Of a stretch of 64,000 bases of DNA, positions 17,797-26,794 are shown one piece after another (the first letter of the stretch is position 1; every line of letters starts with the position of its first letter). The stretch is from assembly GCA_964479535.1 (NCBI GenBank), contig CAYZMM010000008.1, positions 77,898-141,897 on the forward strand. The letters are read 5' to 3'. The notes under the pieces are model-generated. The model saw nothing but the letters and a program-made list of their open reading frames with translations. It searched no databases and had not been told where the DNA came from. The position numbers and the translations under genes were made by a program. The DNA comes from S015-6 sp964479535. Its GTDB lineage: Bacteria; Desulfobacterota; DSWW01.

Positions 17797-18725
17797 GACT
17801 CTCACTCCCGTTAGCTATCCTGATCCTTTTCCTCGTCGTCGTGGCCGGTCGGGTCTACTACACCCTCGATGAAACCGAACAAGTGGTCATCACCCAGTTC
17901 GGAGCGCCCATGGGCGAGACGGTCACCGAAGCCGGGCTCCACTTCAAGTGGCCCTGGCGGAAGGCGAACGTCTTCCCGAAGAATATTCTGGAGTGGGACG
18001 GCGACCCGAGCCAGATCCCGACCCTCGACAAGACCTTCATCTGGGTGGACATCTTTGCACGGTGGAGGATCGACAACGCCCGCCGGTTCTTCGAGAAGGT
18101 GAACAACGAAATCGCCGCACAGGGCCAATTGGACAGCATCCTGAATGCGGCGACCCGCAACATGGTCCAGTCCCACTCCCTGATCGAGCTGGTCCGGAAC
18201 TCGAACCGCGAGATGGAGGTCCTGACGAGTCCGATCAAGGGCCGCGAGGAGCCCATCGACACGCAGGTGGAGGTGGGCCGTGGACAGCTGATGCAAATGG
18301 TCCTCCAACGGTCCGAACCCAAGGTGGACGAAATCGGCATCCAAGTGGTGGACGTTCAGGTCAAGAGGATCAACTACATCAAGGACGTGCAGGAAAGGGT
18401 CTTCGAGAGGATGATCGCGGAGAGGAAGCAGATTGCCGAGAAGTTCCGATCCGAAGGACAGGGGGAAAGGCAGAAGATCGAGGGAAGGATGGAGAAGGAG
18501 TTGAAGACCATCCAGGCGGAGGCGTACCGCAGAAGCGAGGAAATCAAGGGAAGAGCCGATGCCGAGGCCGCCCGCATCTATGCCTCGGCCTACGGCAAGG
18601 ACCCGGACTTCTACTCCCTGGTGAAGACGCTGGATCTCTACAAGAGACTCCCGGAGGGCGAAGTCGATCTTCTCATCGGCACGGACAGCGAGTTCTTCAA
18701 GTACTTGAAAGGCATGACACCCTAG
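17793..18725 (+). CDS. hflC: FtsH protease regulator HflC
   Basis: Partner of HflK. The 310-residue protein starts with one membrane helix (LSLPLAILILFLVVVAGRVYYTL), then the SPFH domain EQVVITQFGAPMGETVTEAGLHFKWPW. A long coiled coil follows (MIAERKQIAEKFRSEGQGERQKIEG) and the C-terminal YGKDPDFYSLVKTLDLYK segment that marks HflC. The ATG overlaps the hflK stop (ATGA). Confidence 0.94.
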   Translation: MRLSLPLAILILFLVVVAGRVYYTLDETEQVVITQFGAPMGETVTEAGLHFKWPWRKANVFPKNILEWDGDPSQIPTLDKTFIWVDIFARWRIDNARRFFEKVNNEIAAQGQLDSILNAATRNMVQSHSLIELVRNSNREMEVLTSPIKGREEPIDTQVEVGRGQLMQMVLQRSEPKVDEIGIQVVDVQVKRINYIKDVQERVFERMIAERKQIAEKFRSEGQGERQKIEGRMEKELKTIQAEAYRRSEEIKGRADAEAARIYASAYGKDPDFYSLVKTLDLYKRLPEGEVDLLIGTDSEFFKYLKGMTP

Positions 18726-18795
18726 CGACGTCTCAACATACGATTCCACGACACGGCCCGTTTCGGGAATCGGCGGAGCAGAAAGGGCCCCGTTG

Positions 18796-19836
18796 ATGGC
18801 GCGAAAGAAGAAAGACCCGGAGAAAACCCTCGTTTTCAAGATCAGCCCGGAAGGGAAGCCCCGGGTCTGGCGGACCGTGGAGCTCACCAAGAAGCACACC
18901 CTGCACCATCTGCATTCGATCCTCCAGAAGGGCTTCGAGATGAAGGGCAAGCATCTCTACGCCTTTTACCTGAGCGGCAAGGAGTGGGATACGGAGACGG
19001 AATACGGGGGCCCCTCGGCAGGCTCCTCGCGGAAGGCGAACAAAGCAGAGCTTGGCAAGCTTCCCCTCGAGAGAGGACGGGCCATTCTTTGTGTCTGTAA
19101 CTTCCAGCGGGAGCAACGTTTCATCGTGGAATGGAAGGAAGAGCGTGAATCGGACGCGAAGCTCTCCTACCCGCTGGTCCTGGAGGGGGAGGGGGAACTG
19201 TCGCCGCCTAAGCCCCCCCTGATCGACAGGCTGAACCCTCCCATGAAGTCTCTGGTTCAAAAACTGAAGACCGCGCTGGCCACGTGGCTTTCGACCCGGT
19301 CCAAACCGCGCGGCCCGAAAGATCTGCAGACGGCTCTCGACCTGGCCGCAAGCATTCGTAAGCAGCTGGACGCTGGCGGACGGGAAGCCTGGTACCTCCT
19401 GGAGGAGGCCACGGATTTCCTCCTCGTCGACTGGTTGCTGTCTCTTCCTGCAGATCTTGCACGAAGGAACATGATCGAAGAGGCATTCGAGCTGTGCCAC
19501 ACCTTCGCTCCTTACTCGGACGAGACCTATTTTATGTGTGAAAGGGCCCTGCTGCTGGCACAGATGGGCAAGCGGGAGAAGACGGTCCAGCAGATTCGGG
19601 CGAACCTGACCGCTTTTCCGGAAGACCCGCGGGTGGTAGCGAAGTCGGCGGAGGCATTCTGGAAGCTGGAGGAGGTTGGTCACGCCGAGAGACTCTTCCG
19701 TAAGGCCCTGGACCTCGCGCCCGACGACATCAATGAGCGGGAGAGAATCCTCGAGAAGCTCCTGGCCATGCTGGAGGAACACGAGCGGAGCGAAGAGGCG
19801 ATCGAGCTCATACAGTCGGAAATGGACCGGGGTTAG
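18796..19836 (+). CDS. pRiA4b ORF-3-like domain protein with C-terminal TPR-like repeats
   Basis: About 346 residues. The N-terminal ~150 residues match the plasmid pRiA4b ORF-3-like fold: VFKISPEGKPRVWRTVEL, HHLHSILQKGF, HLYAFYLSGKEWD. The C-terminal half is helical with TPR-like repeats (PADLARRNMIEEAFELCHTF, KTVQQIRANLTAFPEDPRVV, AERLFRKALDLAPDDINERE). This family often travels with mobile DNA, but its function is unknown. ATG at 18796 is chosen over TTG at 18793. It follows hflC by ~70 nt on the same strand. Confidence 0.7.
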   Translation: MARKKKDPEKTLVFKISPEGKPRVWRTVELTKKHTLHHLHSILQKGFEMKGKHLYAFYLSGKEWDTETEYGGPSAGSSRKANKAELGKLPLERGRAILCVCNFQREQRFIVEWKEERESDAKLSYPLVLEGEGELSPPKPPLIDRLNPPMKSLVQKLKTALATWLSTRSKPRGPKDLQTALDLAASIRKQLDAGGREAWYLLEEATDFLLVDWLLSLPADLARRNMIEEAFELCHTFAPYSDETYFMCERALLLAQMGKREKTVQQIRANLTAFPEDPRVVAKSAEAFWKLEEVGHAERLFRKALDLAPDDINERERILEKLLAMLEEHERSEEAIELIQSEMDRG

Positions 19837-19980
19837 TGAGCCGAATTGGAGAAGATGCAATTCATAGCGAGGAAGCTGTGGTGCGTGGGTGGCCCACCTG
19901 CGGAACATAGCGCTTCGATGCCATCGACTGACTCGTAGCACCCTCCCACCCGACTCAAATGCGCTTTCTCACGGTTGGTC

Positions 19981-21672
19981 ATGAACGATTTGCCCAGGGC
20001 TCTTGCGTGCCTGTCGCTCATCCTGGCGCTTCTCTGTGCTGCGATTACCAAAGGTTCGGCAGAGGAGCGGGAATGTGCGTCGTGCGATGACATTCTGGAG
20101 GACCACCCGGAAGCCGAGATCGGCGAGATCCGGATCTTCCACGAGGACATCTTCCGACCGGAGGATGATCTGCCCTCCCTGTTTCCCTGGCAGACCCTGA
20201 ACAGGCTCCACATAAGGACCCGGAAACGGGTCATCCGAAGAGAGCTTCTCTTCGACGAAGGCGACCGCCTGGATCCGGAAGTCCTGCGCGAGACGCTCCG
20301 AAACCTGAGGGACCTCGACTACGGCCGGGATCAACGGATCGAGTGCTCCCTGATGGAGCCGGGCAAGGCCCGGGTCGATGTGCACCTGCGGGAGAACTGG
20401 TCGCTCATTCCGATCTTCCAGGTCCAGGGCGTGGACACGGCGCAGGCGGTGACCCTGGGCCTCACGGAACAGAACCTGCTCGGCAGGGGCAAACGACTGT
20501 CGGTGTGGGGTCGAAAAGGGGCGGAAGCGAGGAACACCGTGATCGAGGATGCGTGGGGCCTGCGGTATGTGGACCCGAACATTTCGGGTTCCCGGTACCG
20601 ATTCTCCTCTACCTTCCAGGACCTGGAGACGGGCGAGTTCCTTCAGGGGGTCGCAGACCGGCCCTTCTATTCACTGGAGACGGCCTGGTCGGCAAGCCTC
20701 TTCGGCCGGCATTTCAGAAGGGAGAGGCGACTGATCCGGGACGGCGAGATCGCTTCCCTCTTCGAACAGCAGGACCTGGATGCGGGAATCGGCTTCCGGT
20801 ACGCCCTGCGACGCGGTCCGCCCGTGGTCCACCGGATCGGACCTTTCTACGCGTATGCGGAGAAGAGGATCCGGGACGTTCGGATCCTTACGGCGGAAGG
20901 CGACGAGATCGAGCCTCCCCCGGAGGATACGACCAGCTCCGTAGGGATCGCCTACCAGAGGCTCGGGGTCCGATACATCGTAGAGGAGCGGATCTCGCAA
21001 TTCGGCCGCCCCGAAGATTTCAATCTGGCGAACGACCTGAACCTCTCGGTCGCCTTCTCAGCCGATCTGCTCGGCGCCGACGCGGACGAATGGATCTTCT
21101 CGGCCTCGGACGTGCAGGGGCATGCTTTCCGGGAGGGCCACTTTCTGTTCCTCGATGGCTCGGCCGAAGGCGTCTGGGACGGAGAGCGGGTCCGGAACGG
21201 TGTGTTCTCGGTCGGGTACCATCATTACCTCCGGGACACCTTCCTCGACGGGGGCCCCTTTCTCCATACCCTTCACTGGCTGGGCTCCTTCAGCTACGGC
21301 ACGAATCTGGATGCAGACCGCCTGCTCGGCCTCGGCTACCCGAACGGGCTCCGGGGATACAGCAGGGATGCCTTCACCGGGGACAAGCGGCTGCTGTTGA
21401 GCATAGAGGACCGCGTCTTCCTTGCCGAGAAACTCTTCCGCCTCGTCGCCATGGGGCTCCTTCTCTTCTACGACACCGGCTTCGTCTGGGACCCGGGACA
21501 ATCGATCGACCTTGCCGACCTCCGGCACGCAGTAGGCGCAGGACTCCGAATCGCCCTCCCCGCGGTGGCCGGCACCAATGTGCTCCAGCTCACCTGGGGG
21601 CTCCCCCTGGGCTCGGGCGCAGACCCCATCGAGGATTCCGTCTTCACCGTCGCCACGTCCACCGGCTTCTGA
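19981..21672 (+). CDS. Omp85/BamA-TamA family outer-membrane protein with one POTRA-like domain
   Basis: About 563 residues with a signal peptide (LARACLSLIL-type hydrophobic core ending near AITKGSAEE). A single POTRA-like domain follows (RKRVIRRELLFDEGDRLDPEVLRETLRNLRDLDY), then ENWSLIPIFQV and beta-rich sequence with alternating aromatic residues. The C-terminal barrel includes LLGLGYPNGLRGYSRDAF, reminiscent of the conserved RGY-type signature. It is shorter than BamA (five POTRAs), so it is not the main assembly machine; a role in lipid or protein transfer to the outer membrane is possible. The alternative TTG start at 19975 was rejected in favour of ATG. Confidence 0.75.
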   Translation: MNDLPRALACLSLILALLCAAITKGSAEERECASCDDILEDHPEAEIGEIRIFHEDIFRPEDDLPSLFPWQTLNRLHIRTRKRVIRRELLFDEGDRLDPEVLRETLRNLRDLDYGRDQRIECSLMEPGKARVDVHLRENWSLIPIFQVQGVDTAQAVTLGLTEQNLLGRGKRLSVWGRKGAEARNTVIEDAWGLRYVDPNISGSRYRFSSTFQDLETGEFLQGVADRPFYSLETAWSASLFGRHFRRERRLIRDGEIASLFEQQDLDAGIGFRYALRRGPPVVHRIGPFYAYAEKRIRDVRILTAEGDEIEPPPEDTTSSVGIAYQRLGVRYIVEERISQFGRPEDFNLANDLNLSVAFSADLLGADADEWIFSASDVQGHAFREGHFLFLDGSAEGVWDGERVRNGVFSVGYHHYLRDTFLDGGPFLHTLHWLGSFSYGTNLDADRLLGLGYPNGLRGYSRDAFTGDKRLLLSIEDRVFLAEKLFRLVAMGLLLFYDTGFVWDPGQSIDLADLRHAVGAGLRIALPAVAGTNVLQLTWGLPLGSGADPIEDSVFTVATSTGF

Positions 21673-21748
21673 TCAGGGATCCGGGCAACCCGATTCTGGC
21701 GATCGTGTGGAGGAGCATCTCGGTGTATTCCACTGGGCTCAGCGTGCC

Positions 21749-21852
21749 GGGTCCTGTCACGGGTCCCCTCGGAGATTTGCGCCGGGCGACTTTGTAGGGG
21801 GAGAGGGAGACGGAGCCCAAGCAAATCGGAGAGGGGACCCGTGACAGGACCC
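21749..21852. repeat. 31-nt near-perfect inverted repeat between convergent genes
   Basis: 21749-21779 (GGGTCCTGTCACGGGTCCCC and following bases) and 21822-21852 (ending GGGGACCCGTGACAGGACCC) are reverse complements at 28 of 31 positions, separated by 42 nt. The element lies between the ends of the Omp85-like and dehydratase genes. It could terminate both transcripts or be a small palindromic mobile element. There is no T-tract, so a simple intrinsic terminator is less likely. Confidence 0.8.
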
Positions 21853-21901
21853 GCCCCCGCGATTCCCAGGGAACACGACGAACGTGATCTGTCGGGTCCG
21901 T

Positions 21902-23131
21902 CTAAGAAAGGGTTTCCAAGTAGGCCTGAATTCGGTTCATGGTCGGGGCCTCGGCCCATTGGCGGGAGTCGTTCATGTCCGCCTCGATCACGAGACCCGG
22001 CACGCCGGTCTGCCGGGTGACTTCGTCCCGGATGACGTACTGGCCGAGTGAGTAGGGTTTACAGCTCCGGTCGGAATGCATCAGGAACCCGTTTGCCCGG
22101 TATCTCTGGACCATGTCCCTGAGCAGCTCAACCCGGTGCTCGAAGTTGTTGTTGATGTACGGGACGAGATAGACTTTTGCCAGCTCCCTGAAGATCGTCT
22201 CCGTGGTCATCGAACGATCCAGTGACGCGATCCTGGCACACCACGAATCGGCGTACGTTGCCGCCACCAGGCAGGCCTTCCACTCGGCCAGGCGCTCGCT
22301 GAGGCCTCTCAGGTTGAACCAGATCGGCAGATTGTCCCACAACAGCCGGTGACGCTCTCCCGGAACGACTCCGACCCCCGACGCCACACGCTCCTCCAGC
22401 TCCTCCTTGAGGGCTCTGTAGTATTCCACACACTTCCGGGTCCCCCGAAGGGTCACGATGGGGGCGATGTGAACGAAGGCATCGAAGCTGCTCATCGGCG
22501 CGGGCACGGATGCGCACGTCTCAAGGATCTCCTTCCAGAGACGTGTGGTCGCCACGCTCTTGAGCGATACCTCGAAGAAGCGCTCCCGGTCAAAGGCCCT
22601 GCCGGTCCGCTCCTCGAGGAAACGGACATACGCCTTCATCTGGTCCGCCACGTAGTCCACGACGTGATCTTCGAGACCCTTGTGCAGAAAAGGCATGTCG
22701 ATCATGAAAACCGGCGCCTGGTGCATCCTGCCGACCACCTCGTACCACTTGACCACCGTGGTGCAGATGTTGTTGCAGGCAACCATGAAGTCCGGCTTCG
22801 GAAGACCCAGAACCGGGCTCTTGCCGGTCATGATCGAGCCGATATCGGTGCGTGCATAGGAGCAGAGATCCATCGAGTATCCCATGTCCTCAGCGGCCTG
22901 TTGCAGTTCCACGCCCATCCTGGAAGCGCCGCACATGGCCGCATGGTTCTCCGGGTAGATCGGGATCACGTCCATGGCGTGCAGGAATTCCACAGGCGCA
23001 CCGCTCGTCACCCACGCAACCTGCTGGTTCCGGCTCCCCGCCTCCTTGGCGGAAAGGTAGTATTCCGTCATCAGCTCCCGCATCTTCGCGAAAGACCTGA
23101 GCCTTCCGTCTCCCTGGGCTTTTCCTTCCAT
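21902..23131 (-). CDS. 2-hydroxyacyl-CoA dehydratase family subunit (HgdB/BcrB-like)
   Basis: About 409 residues of the HGD-D family, which includes 2-hydroxyglutaryl-CoA dehydratase and benzoyl-CoA reductase subunits; these bind Fe-S clusters and make ketyl-radical intermediates. Motifs include WVTSGAPVEFLHAMDVIPIYPENHAAMCGA, CSYARTDIGS, VACNNICTTVVKWYE and HSDRSCKPYSLGQY with conserved cysteines. The frame is open to a GTG at 23188 overlapping the upstream stop; ATG at 23131 behind GAGGAAGACATC is chosen here. No ATP-dependent activator gene (HgdC type) is beside it. Substrate is unknown. Confidence 0.82.
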   Translation of the reverse strand: MEGKAQGDGRLRSFAKMRELMTEYYLSAKEAGSRNQQVAWVTSGAPVEFLHAMDVIPIYPENHAAMCGASRMGVELQQAAEDMGYSMDLCSYARTDIGSIMTGKSPVLGLPKPDFMVACNNICTTVVKWYEVVGRMHQAPVFMIDMPFLHKGLEDHVVDYVADQMKAYVRFLEERTGRAFDRERFFEVSLKSVATTRLWKEILETCASVPAPMSSFDAFVHIAPIVTLRGTRKCVEYYRALKEELEERVASGVGVVPGERHRLLWDNLPIWFNLRGLSERLAEWKACLVAATYADSWCARIASLDRSMTTETIFRELAKVYLVPYINNNFEHRVELLRDMVQRYRANGFLMHSDRSCKPYSLGQYVIRDEVTRQTGVPGLVIEADMNDSRQWAEAPTMNRIQAYLETLS

Positions 23132-23184
23132 GATGTCTTCCTCTGTGTGCGATCCCTGTTCCGTCTCGGTCTTGTCAGACTCCG

Positions 23185-24372
23185 TCACTCCCTTCGAGCT
23201 GCCCGGCTCTTCCTCCGTTCCTTGAGCGTCTCGATGAAGGCCTCTATCCGGGTTCGCAAGCCGCCCGGGGCCGTCATTCCCAGTTCCGTCTCTACAAGGG
23301 CAGAAGGGATTCCCGCTTCGTCGAGATCTTCCTTCAGCAGAGGATGGTCGAACAGTTCCGGTTCGCAGAATTTCGTGATCAAGATCAAGACCCCTTCCGC
23401 CCGCCTGTCCCGGACCCGGTCGATCAGCGTACCGGCCCGGGCCGGCGACGAAGGATGGAGGGTGGAGCAGGGAGGATAACGAAGATATCCCGCCGCAAGA
23501 TCGGCATGGGCTTCCCCTCCCTCCGGGATCTCGGTCGCGTAGTAGAGGGACCCCAGGCCGAGATCATCCCCCACGACCCAGACCTCAAGCTCATCCAGGG
23601 TGTTCGCAATGACCGAAGGCCTGGCCATGACACCGGTAAGGAAGATCCGAACCGGCCCCTTCGGATCGGCCCCGGAGTCGCCCTGCTCCAACTCAGCTTC
23701 TGGAGGTGCATCGAGCAGGGAGCGGACGAGCGGTGAGTGCTCTTCCCTGGGCAGGAAAGAGCACGCCAGCACGATCTCGTTCATCTGTCGGGAGGAAAGG
23801 AAGCGAGGCGTGCGCGCCCGCATCCGGTCCAAGGCTCGCATGAGTCTTCTGTTCTCGTTGTAAACCTGAATGCTCTCGCGCAGCCTCCGTTCCGACGTAG
23901 GTTCCCCGGAAAAGCCTTCCATTTCGGCCTGAAAGAGTTCGAACTCCTTTTCGAGATAACGTCGGGCCGGTTCCCCGCAGGGCCGTTTCGGGAAGGTCAC
24001 CTCGAAGCAAGGTGTTCCCGTGCTCGTCCCCCAGACCTCGGACAGGTTCTGAAAAGCGTCGCACGTCGAAGGGAACAGGAAGCCGTCACACACGGACAGG
24101 GCCTCGTTCAGACCCATTTCGAGGGAGGTACGGGCGATCGAGCATGCGAAGCTCTGCAGCTTTGCATCGGCCAGCCGGACCGGGATCTCCGCACCCCACA
24201 AACCCACGGGGAGCATGCCCGCTGCATGGATCAGTTCCTCGGGAACAAAGGGGGGCATGCAGCAGAGACAGCCCATGACCTTGCCGCCCGAGCGCTCCTT
24301 CCAGCGAGCGATCGACTTCAACGGGTTCCGAACCACCTCCTCGATCTCACGCAGCGTGTCGGCCCGGTTCAT
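23185..24372 (-). CDS. 2-hydroxyacyl-CoA dehydratase family subunit (HgdA/BcrC-like)
   Basis: Partner of the downstream subunit, 395 residues. It shows MGCLCCMPPFVPEELIHAAGMLPVGLWGAE, ACSIARTSLEMGL, VCDGFLFPSTCDAFQNLSEVW and FLTGVMARPSVIANTLDELEV, all typical of the HGD-D fold; cysteines in GCLCC, ACSIA and STCDA are candidate cluster ligands. A C-terminal LITKFCEPELFDHPLLKEDLDEAGIP matches the family signature. It starts the two-gene unit, divergent from the acyl-CoA ligase with a ~115-nt gap. Whether the complex dehydrates a hydroxyacyl-CoA or reduces an aromatic ring cannot be told from sequence alone. Confidence 0.82.
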   Translation of the reverse strand: MNRADTLREIEEVVRNPLKSIARWKERSGGKVMGCLCCMPPFVPEELIHAAGMLPVGLWGAEIPVRLADAKLQSFACSIARTSLEMGLNEALSVCDGFLFPSTCDAFQNLSEVWGTSTGTPCFEVTFPKRPCGEPARRYLEKEFELFQAEMEGFSGEPTSERRLRESIQVYNENRRLMRALDRMRARTPRFLSSRQMNEIVLACSFLPREEHSPLVRSLLDAPPEAELEQGDSGADPKGPVRIFLTGVMARPSVIANTLDELEVWVVGDDLGLGSLYYATEIPEGGEAHADLAAGYLRYPPCSTLHPSSPARAGTLIDRVRDRRAEGVLILITKFCEPELFDHPLLKEDLDEAGIPSALVETELGMTAPGGLRTRIEAFIETLKERRKSRAARRE

Positions 24373-24400
24373 TTCTTCTCCTGAATCCCGGAAGCTTGAA

Positions 24401-24429
24401 TTGACATCGACCCGTGTGGCCCATAAAAT
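24401..24429 (+). promoter_or_regulatory. Promoter of the acyl-CoA ligase gene
   Basis: TTGACA (24401-24406) and TAAAAT (24424-24429) are separated by exactly 17 bp. The predicted start near 24436 favours an ATG start codon at 24489 over the GTG at 24444. Confidence 0.7.
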
Positions 24430-24488
24430 GGTGGTGTTTGTAAGTGGCGAAAATCGTTTGCCATTCTAGATTTCCTTCCGCGTGGTCC

Positions 24489-26360
24489 ATGCATATGAAG
24501 CCCCCTCGCAACCCTACGCCCTCCTCAAAAGGATACCCGGGGAAAGGCAAAAAACCAACCGACCGCACCCGTAACGACAACATCCTGATCCGCCTCCTGG
24601 AGGGGGCAAAGAAATATCCGAAACGAACGGCTCTCCTTCGATCCCGCAGCGGGCCGAGCGCCTCCACCTCGTACGGCGACCTGCTGAACCGAATCGAGGG
24701 AATCGCTTCCGGTCTTCTGACGCTCGGACTCCGAAAGGGCGACAGCATCGCCCTGGTCAGCGAGAATCGCCCGGAATGGACGATGGCCGATTTCTCGATC
24801 ATGGCCGCAGGGGGGATCACGGTACCGATCTACACGAACCTATCCCTCCAGCAGCTCGGATATCAACTGAAGCACTCGAGGGCACGATGGATCTTCCTGT
24901 CCGCGGGCCCGCACCTCCAGCACGTCACTGCCATCCGGGAGAAGCTTTCGCACCTGGAGGGACTCATCTTTCTCGAGGAGGACCTGCCGAGAGGATGCGG
25001 CGATCCGGATCGCACCCTCCGCCAGTTGGAAGAGCTGGGGCAGCAGGACCGCAGACCCCTGGAGATCCTGGCGTCGAAGCTCGCATCCCAGGACCCTGCC
25101 ACGGTCGTATACACGAGCGGAACAACGAGTCAGTGGCCAAAGGGGGTCCTGCTCACTCACCGAAACTTCCTTGCAGAAAGAGAGGCGGTGGGCGGCATGC
25201 TCCTCATTCAGCCGGAAGACCTCCTCGTCTCCTTCCTTCCCCTCTCCCATATCCTGCAGAGGGTCGTGGACACGGTCGTTCTGCTCGAAGGAGCCACCCT
25301 CGCCTATTGCCCCGACATGAATGCGGTCCCGGAGAAGTTGCGGGAGTTCCGGCCCCATCTCCTGGTCGGTGTGCCTCGAACGTACGAGAAGATCCGGGAT
25401 CTGATCATGGAGAACCTCCTCTACAGTGCCCCTCCCCTGAGAGAGGCGTACCAGCGGATCTTCCGATGGATGGAGACCGAATACCTGCGTGGAGACGAGG
25501 GGCTGAGCGTCCCACCGGGGCTCGGGCCTCCCGTGCGATGGATCAAGAAGAGGATGGTCCAGAAGATCAGGGACCGGATGGGGGGCAGATTGCGCTGCTG
25601 CTTCTGCGCCGGCGCACCTCTGTCCCGGGAGCTGGAGGCCTTCTTCAGCGTGATTCAAATGCCTCTCTACAACGTTTACGGCATGACGGAACTCACCGGG
25701 GCGGTTACGGCGAACTACCCGGCCCACCACAAGCCTGGCACGGTCGGGGTACCCCTGGCCGGAAGCGAGTTGGGGTTCGCCGAAGACGGCGAGATCCTCG
25801 TGCGGGGAGAGATGGTCACGGAAGGCTATCACCGACCGGGCCGGCACACGGAGAACGCGACCGATCCGGACGGCTGGTTTGCCACGGGGGACATCGGACA
25901 CCTCGACGAGGACGGTTTTCTCTCGATCACGGGCAGAAAGAAGGAGCTTCTGATCACGGCAGCGGGAAAGAACATCCCCCCCCAGCCGATCGAGGCCAGG
26001 CTGCGGCAGAGCCCTTATGTGAAGCAGGCCATGGTCATCGGTGACGGGAGAAGGTACCTGACCGCCCTCCTTGTTCCCGCATTCAGCAAAGTGGAGGCCC
26101 TGGCTGTCAAGAAGAGGATTCTGTTCATGAACCGATCGGAACTCCTCGAACATCCGAAGATAAGGGCCCTTTTCAACGACATCGTGGAAGGGGTGAACAA
26201 GGACCTGTCACGCTTTGAAACCGTGAAGCGGTTCACCCTGCTGCCGGATCCCTTCACCCAGGAGGCAGGGGAATTGACGCCGACCAACCGTCTGCGCAGA
26301 CAGATCATCGAAAGGCACTACCGTCGAGAGGTCGCCGAGATGTACTGGGGTGAGGGATAG
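24489..26360 (+). CDS. Long-chain acyl-CoA synthetase (AMP-forming)
   Basis: Activates fatty acids with ATP and CoA. The ~623-residue protein has the P-loop-like motif VVYTSGTTSQWPKGVLLTH, SFLPLSHILQR, the core motif YNVYGMTELTG, GWFATGDIGHLDEDGFLSITGRKKELLITAAGKNI and the C-terminal lid. These match the bacterial FadD15/long-chain family (AMP-binding, LC-FACS). A GTG at 24444 would also be in frame but lies only a few bases from the predicted transcription start. A polar ~35-residue N-terminal extension is unusual and may be partly untranslated. Confidence 0.92.
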   Translation: MHMKPPRNPTPSSKGYPGKGKKPTDRTRNDNILIRLLEGAKKYPKRTALLRSRSGPSASTSYGDLLNRIEGIASGLLTLGLRKGDSIALVSENRPEWTMADFSIMAAGGITVPIYTNLSLQQLGYQLKHSRARWIFLSAGPHLQHVTAIREKLSHLEGLIFLEEDLPRGCGDPDRTLRQLEELGQQDRRPLEILASKLASQDPATVVYTSGTTSQWPKGVLLTHRNFLAEREAVGGMLLIQPEDLLVSFLPLSHILQRVVDTVVLLEGATLAYCPDMNAVPEKLREFRPHLLVGVPRTYEKIRDLIMENLLYSAPPLREAYQRIFRWMETEYLRGDEGLSVPPGLGPPVRWIKKRMVQKIRDRMGGRLRCCFCAGAPLSRELEAFFSVIQMPLYNVYGMTELTGAVTANYPAHHKPGTVGVPLAGSELGFAEDGEILVRGEMVTEGYHRPGRHTENATDPDGWFATGDIGHLDEDGFLSITGRKKELLITAAGKNIPPQPIEARLRQSPYVKQAMVIGDGRRYLTALLVPAFSKVEALAVKKRILFMNRSELLEHPKIRALFNDIVEGVNKDLSRFETVKRFTLLPDPFTQEAGELTPTNRLRRQIIERHYRREVAEMYWGEG

Positions 26361-26389
26361 CCCGAGTGTTTCGAGCGGACCCGCGGTCC

Positions 26390-26418
26390 TTGACATCCCC
26401 AAATCGACCTTCTATCTT
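26390..26418 (+). promoter_or_regulatory. Putative promoter of tatB-tatC
   Basis: TTGACA (26390-26395), 17 bp, TATCTT (26413-26418), about 35 nt upstream of the tatB ATG. Confidence 0.6.
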
Positions 26419-26452
26419 GGCCTGAAGAAGAAACCTCCAGCCTGCCGATTTC

Positions 26453-26794
26453 ATGCTCGATATAGGTCTTGCCGAACTGCTCATCATCCTGGCCGTCGCG
26501 TTGATCGTGCTGGGGCCCAAGAAGCTGCCCGAGGTGGCCCGAAGCCTTGGCCGCGGCCTCGCGCAACTCCGTCGCGCCTCAGAGGATCTGCGCAGGAGCA
26601 TCCTTCTGGATGAAGATCCCCTGGATAGAGGAGGAACGACCGACACCCTCCCCTACTCGTCTGTGCAAAGAAGGCCCAATCCGCTTTCAGATGAGGGGGA
26701 GGAAGAACCCGGGTCGGACGACGACTCGGACGGAACAGAGCCCGCCCCCACCGAAACGGAGCCTCCGGAAAAGAAGAACGGGATTGGCGGGTAG
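26453..26794 (+). CDS. tatB: Twin-arginine translocase subunit TatA/TatB type (TatB-like)
   Basis: A 113-residue protein with one N-terminal membrane helix (IGLAELLIILAVALIVL) beginning after MLD, then the hinge LGPKKLPEVARSLGRGLAQL and an amphipathic helix, and an acidic proline-rich tail. The MLDIG start and conserved Glu at position 8 suit TatB; TatA proteins are usually shorter. It directly precedes tatC, with tatC starting at the base after its stop. It forms the substrate receptor complex with TatC in the inner membrane. Confidence 0.88.
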   Translation: MLDIGLAELLIILAVALIVLGPKKLPEVARSLGRGLAQLRRASEDLRRSILLDEDPLDRGGTTDTLPYSSVQRRPNPLSDEGEEEPGSDDDSDGTEPAPTETEPPEKKNGIGG

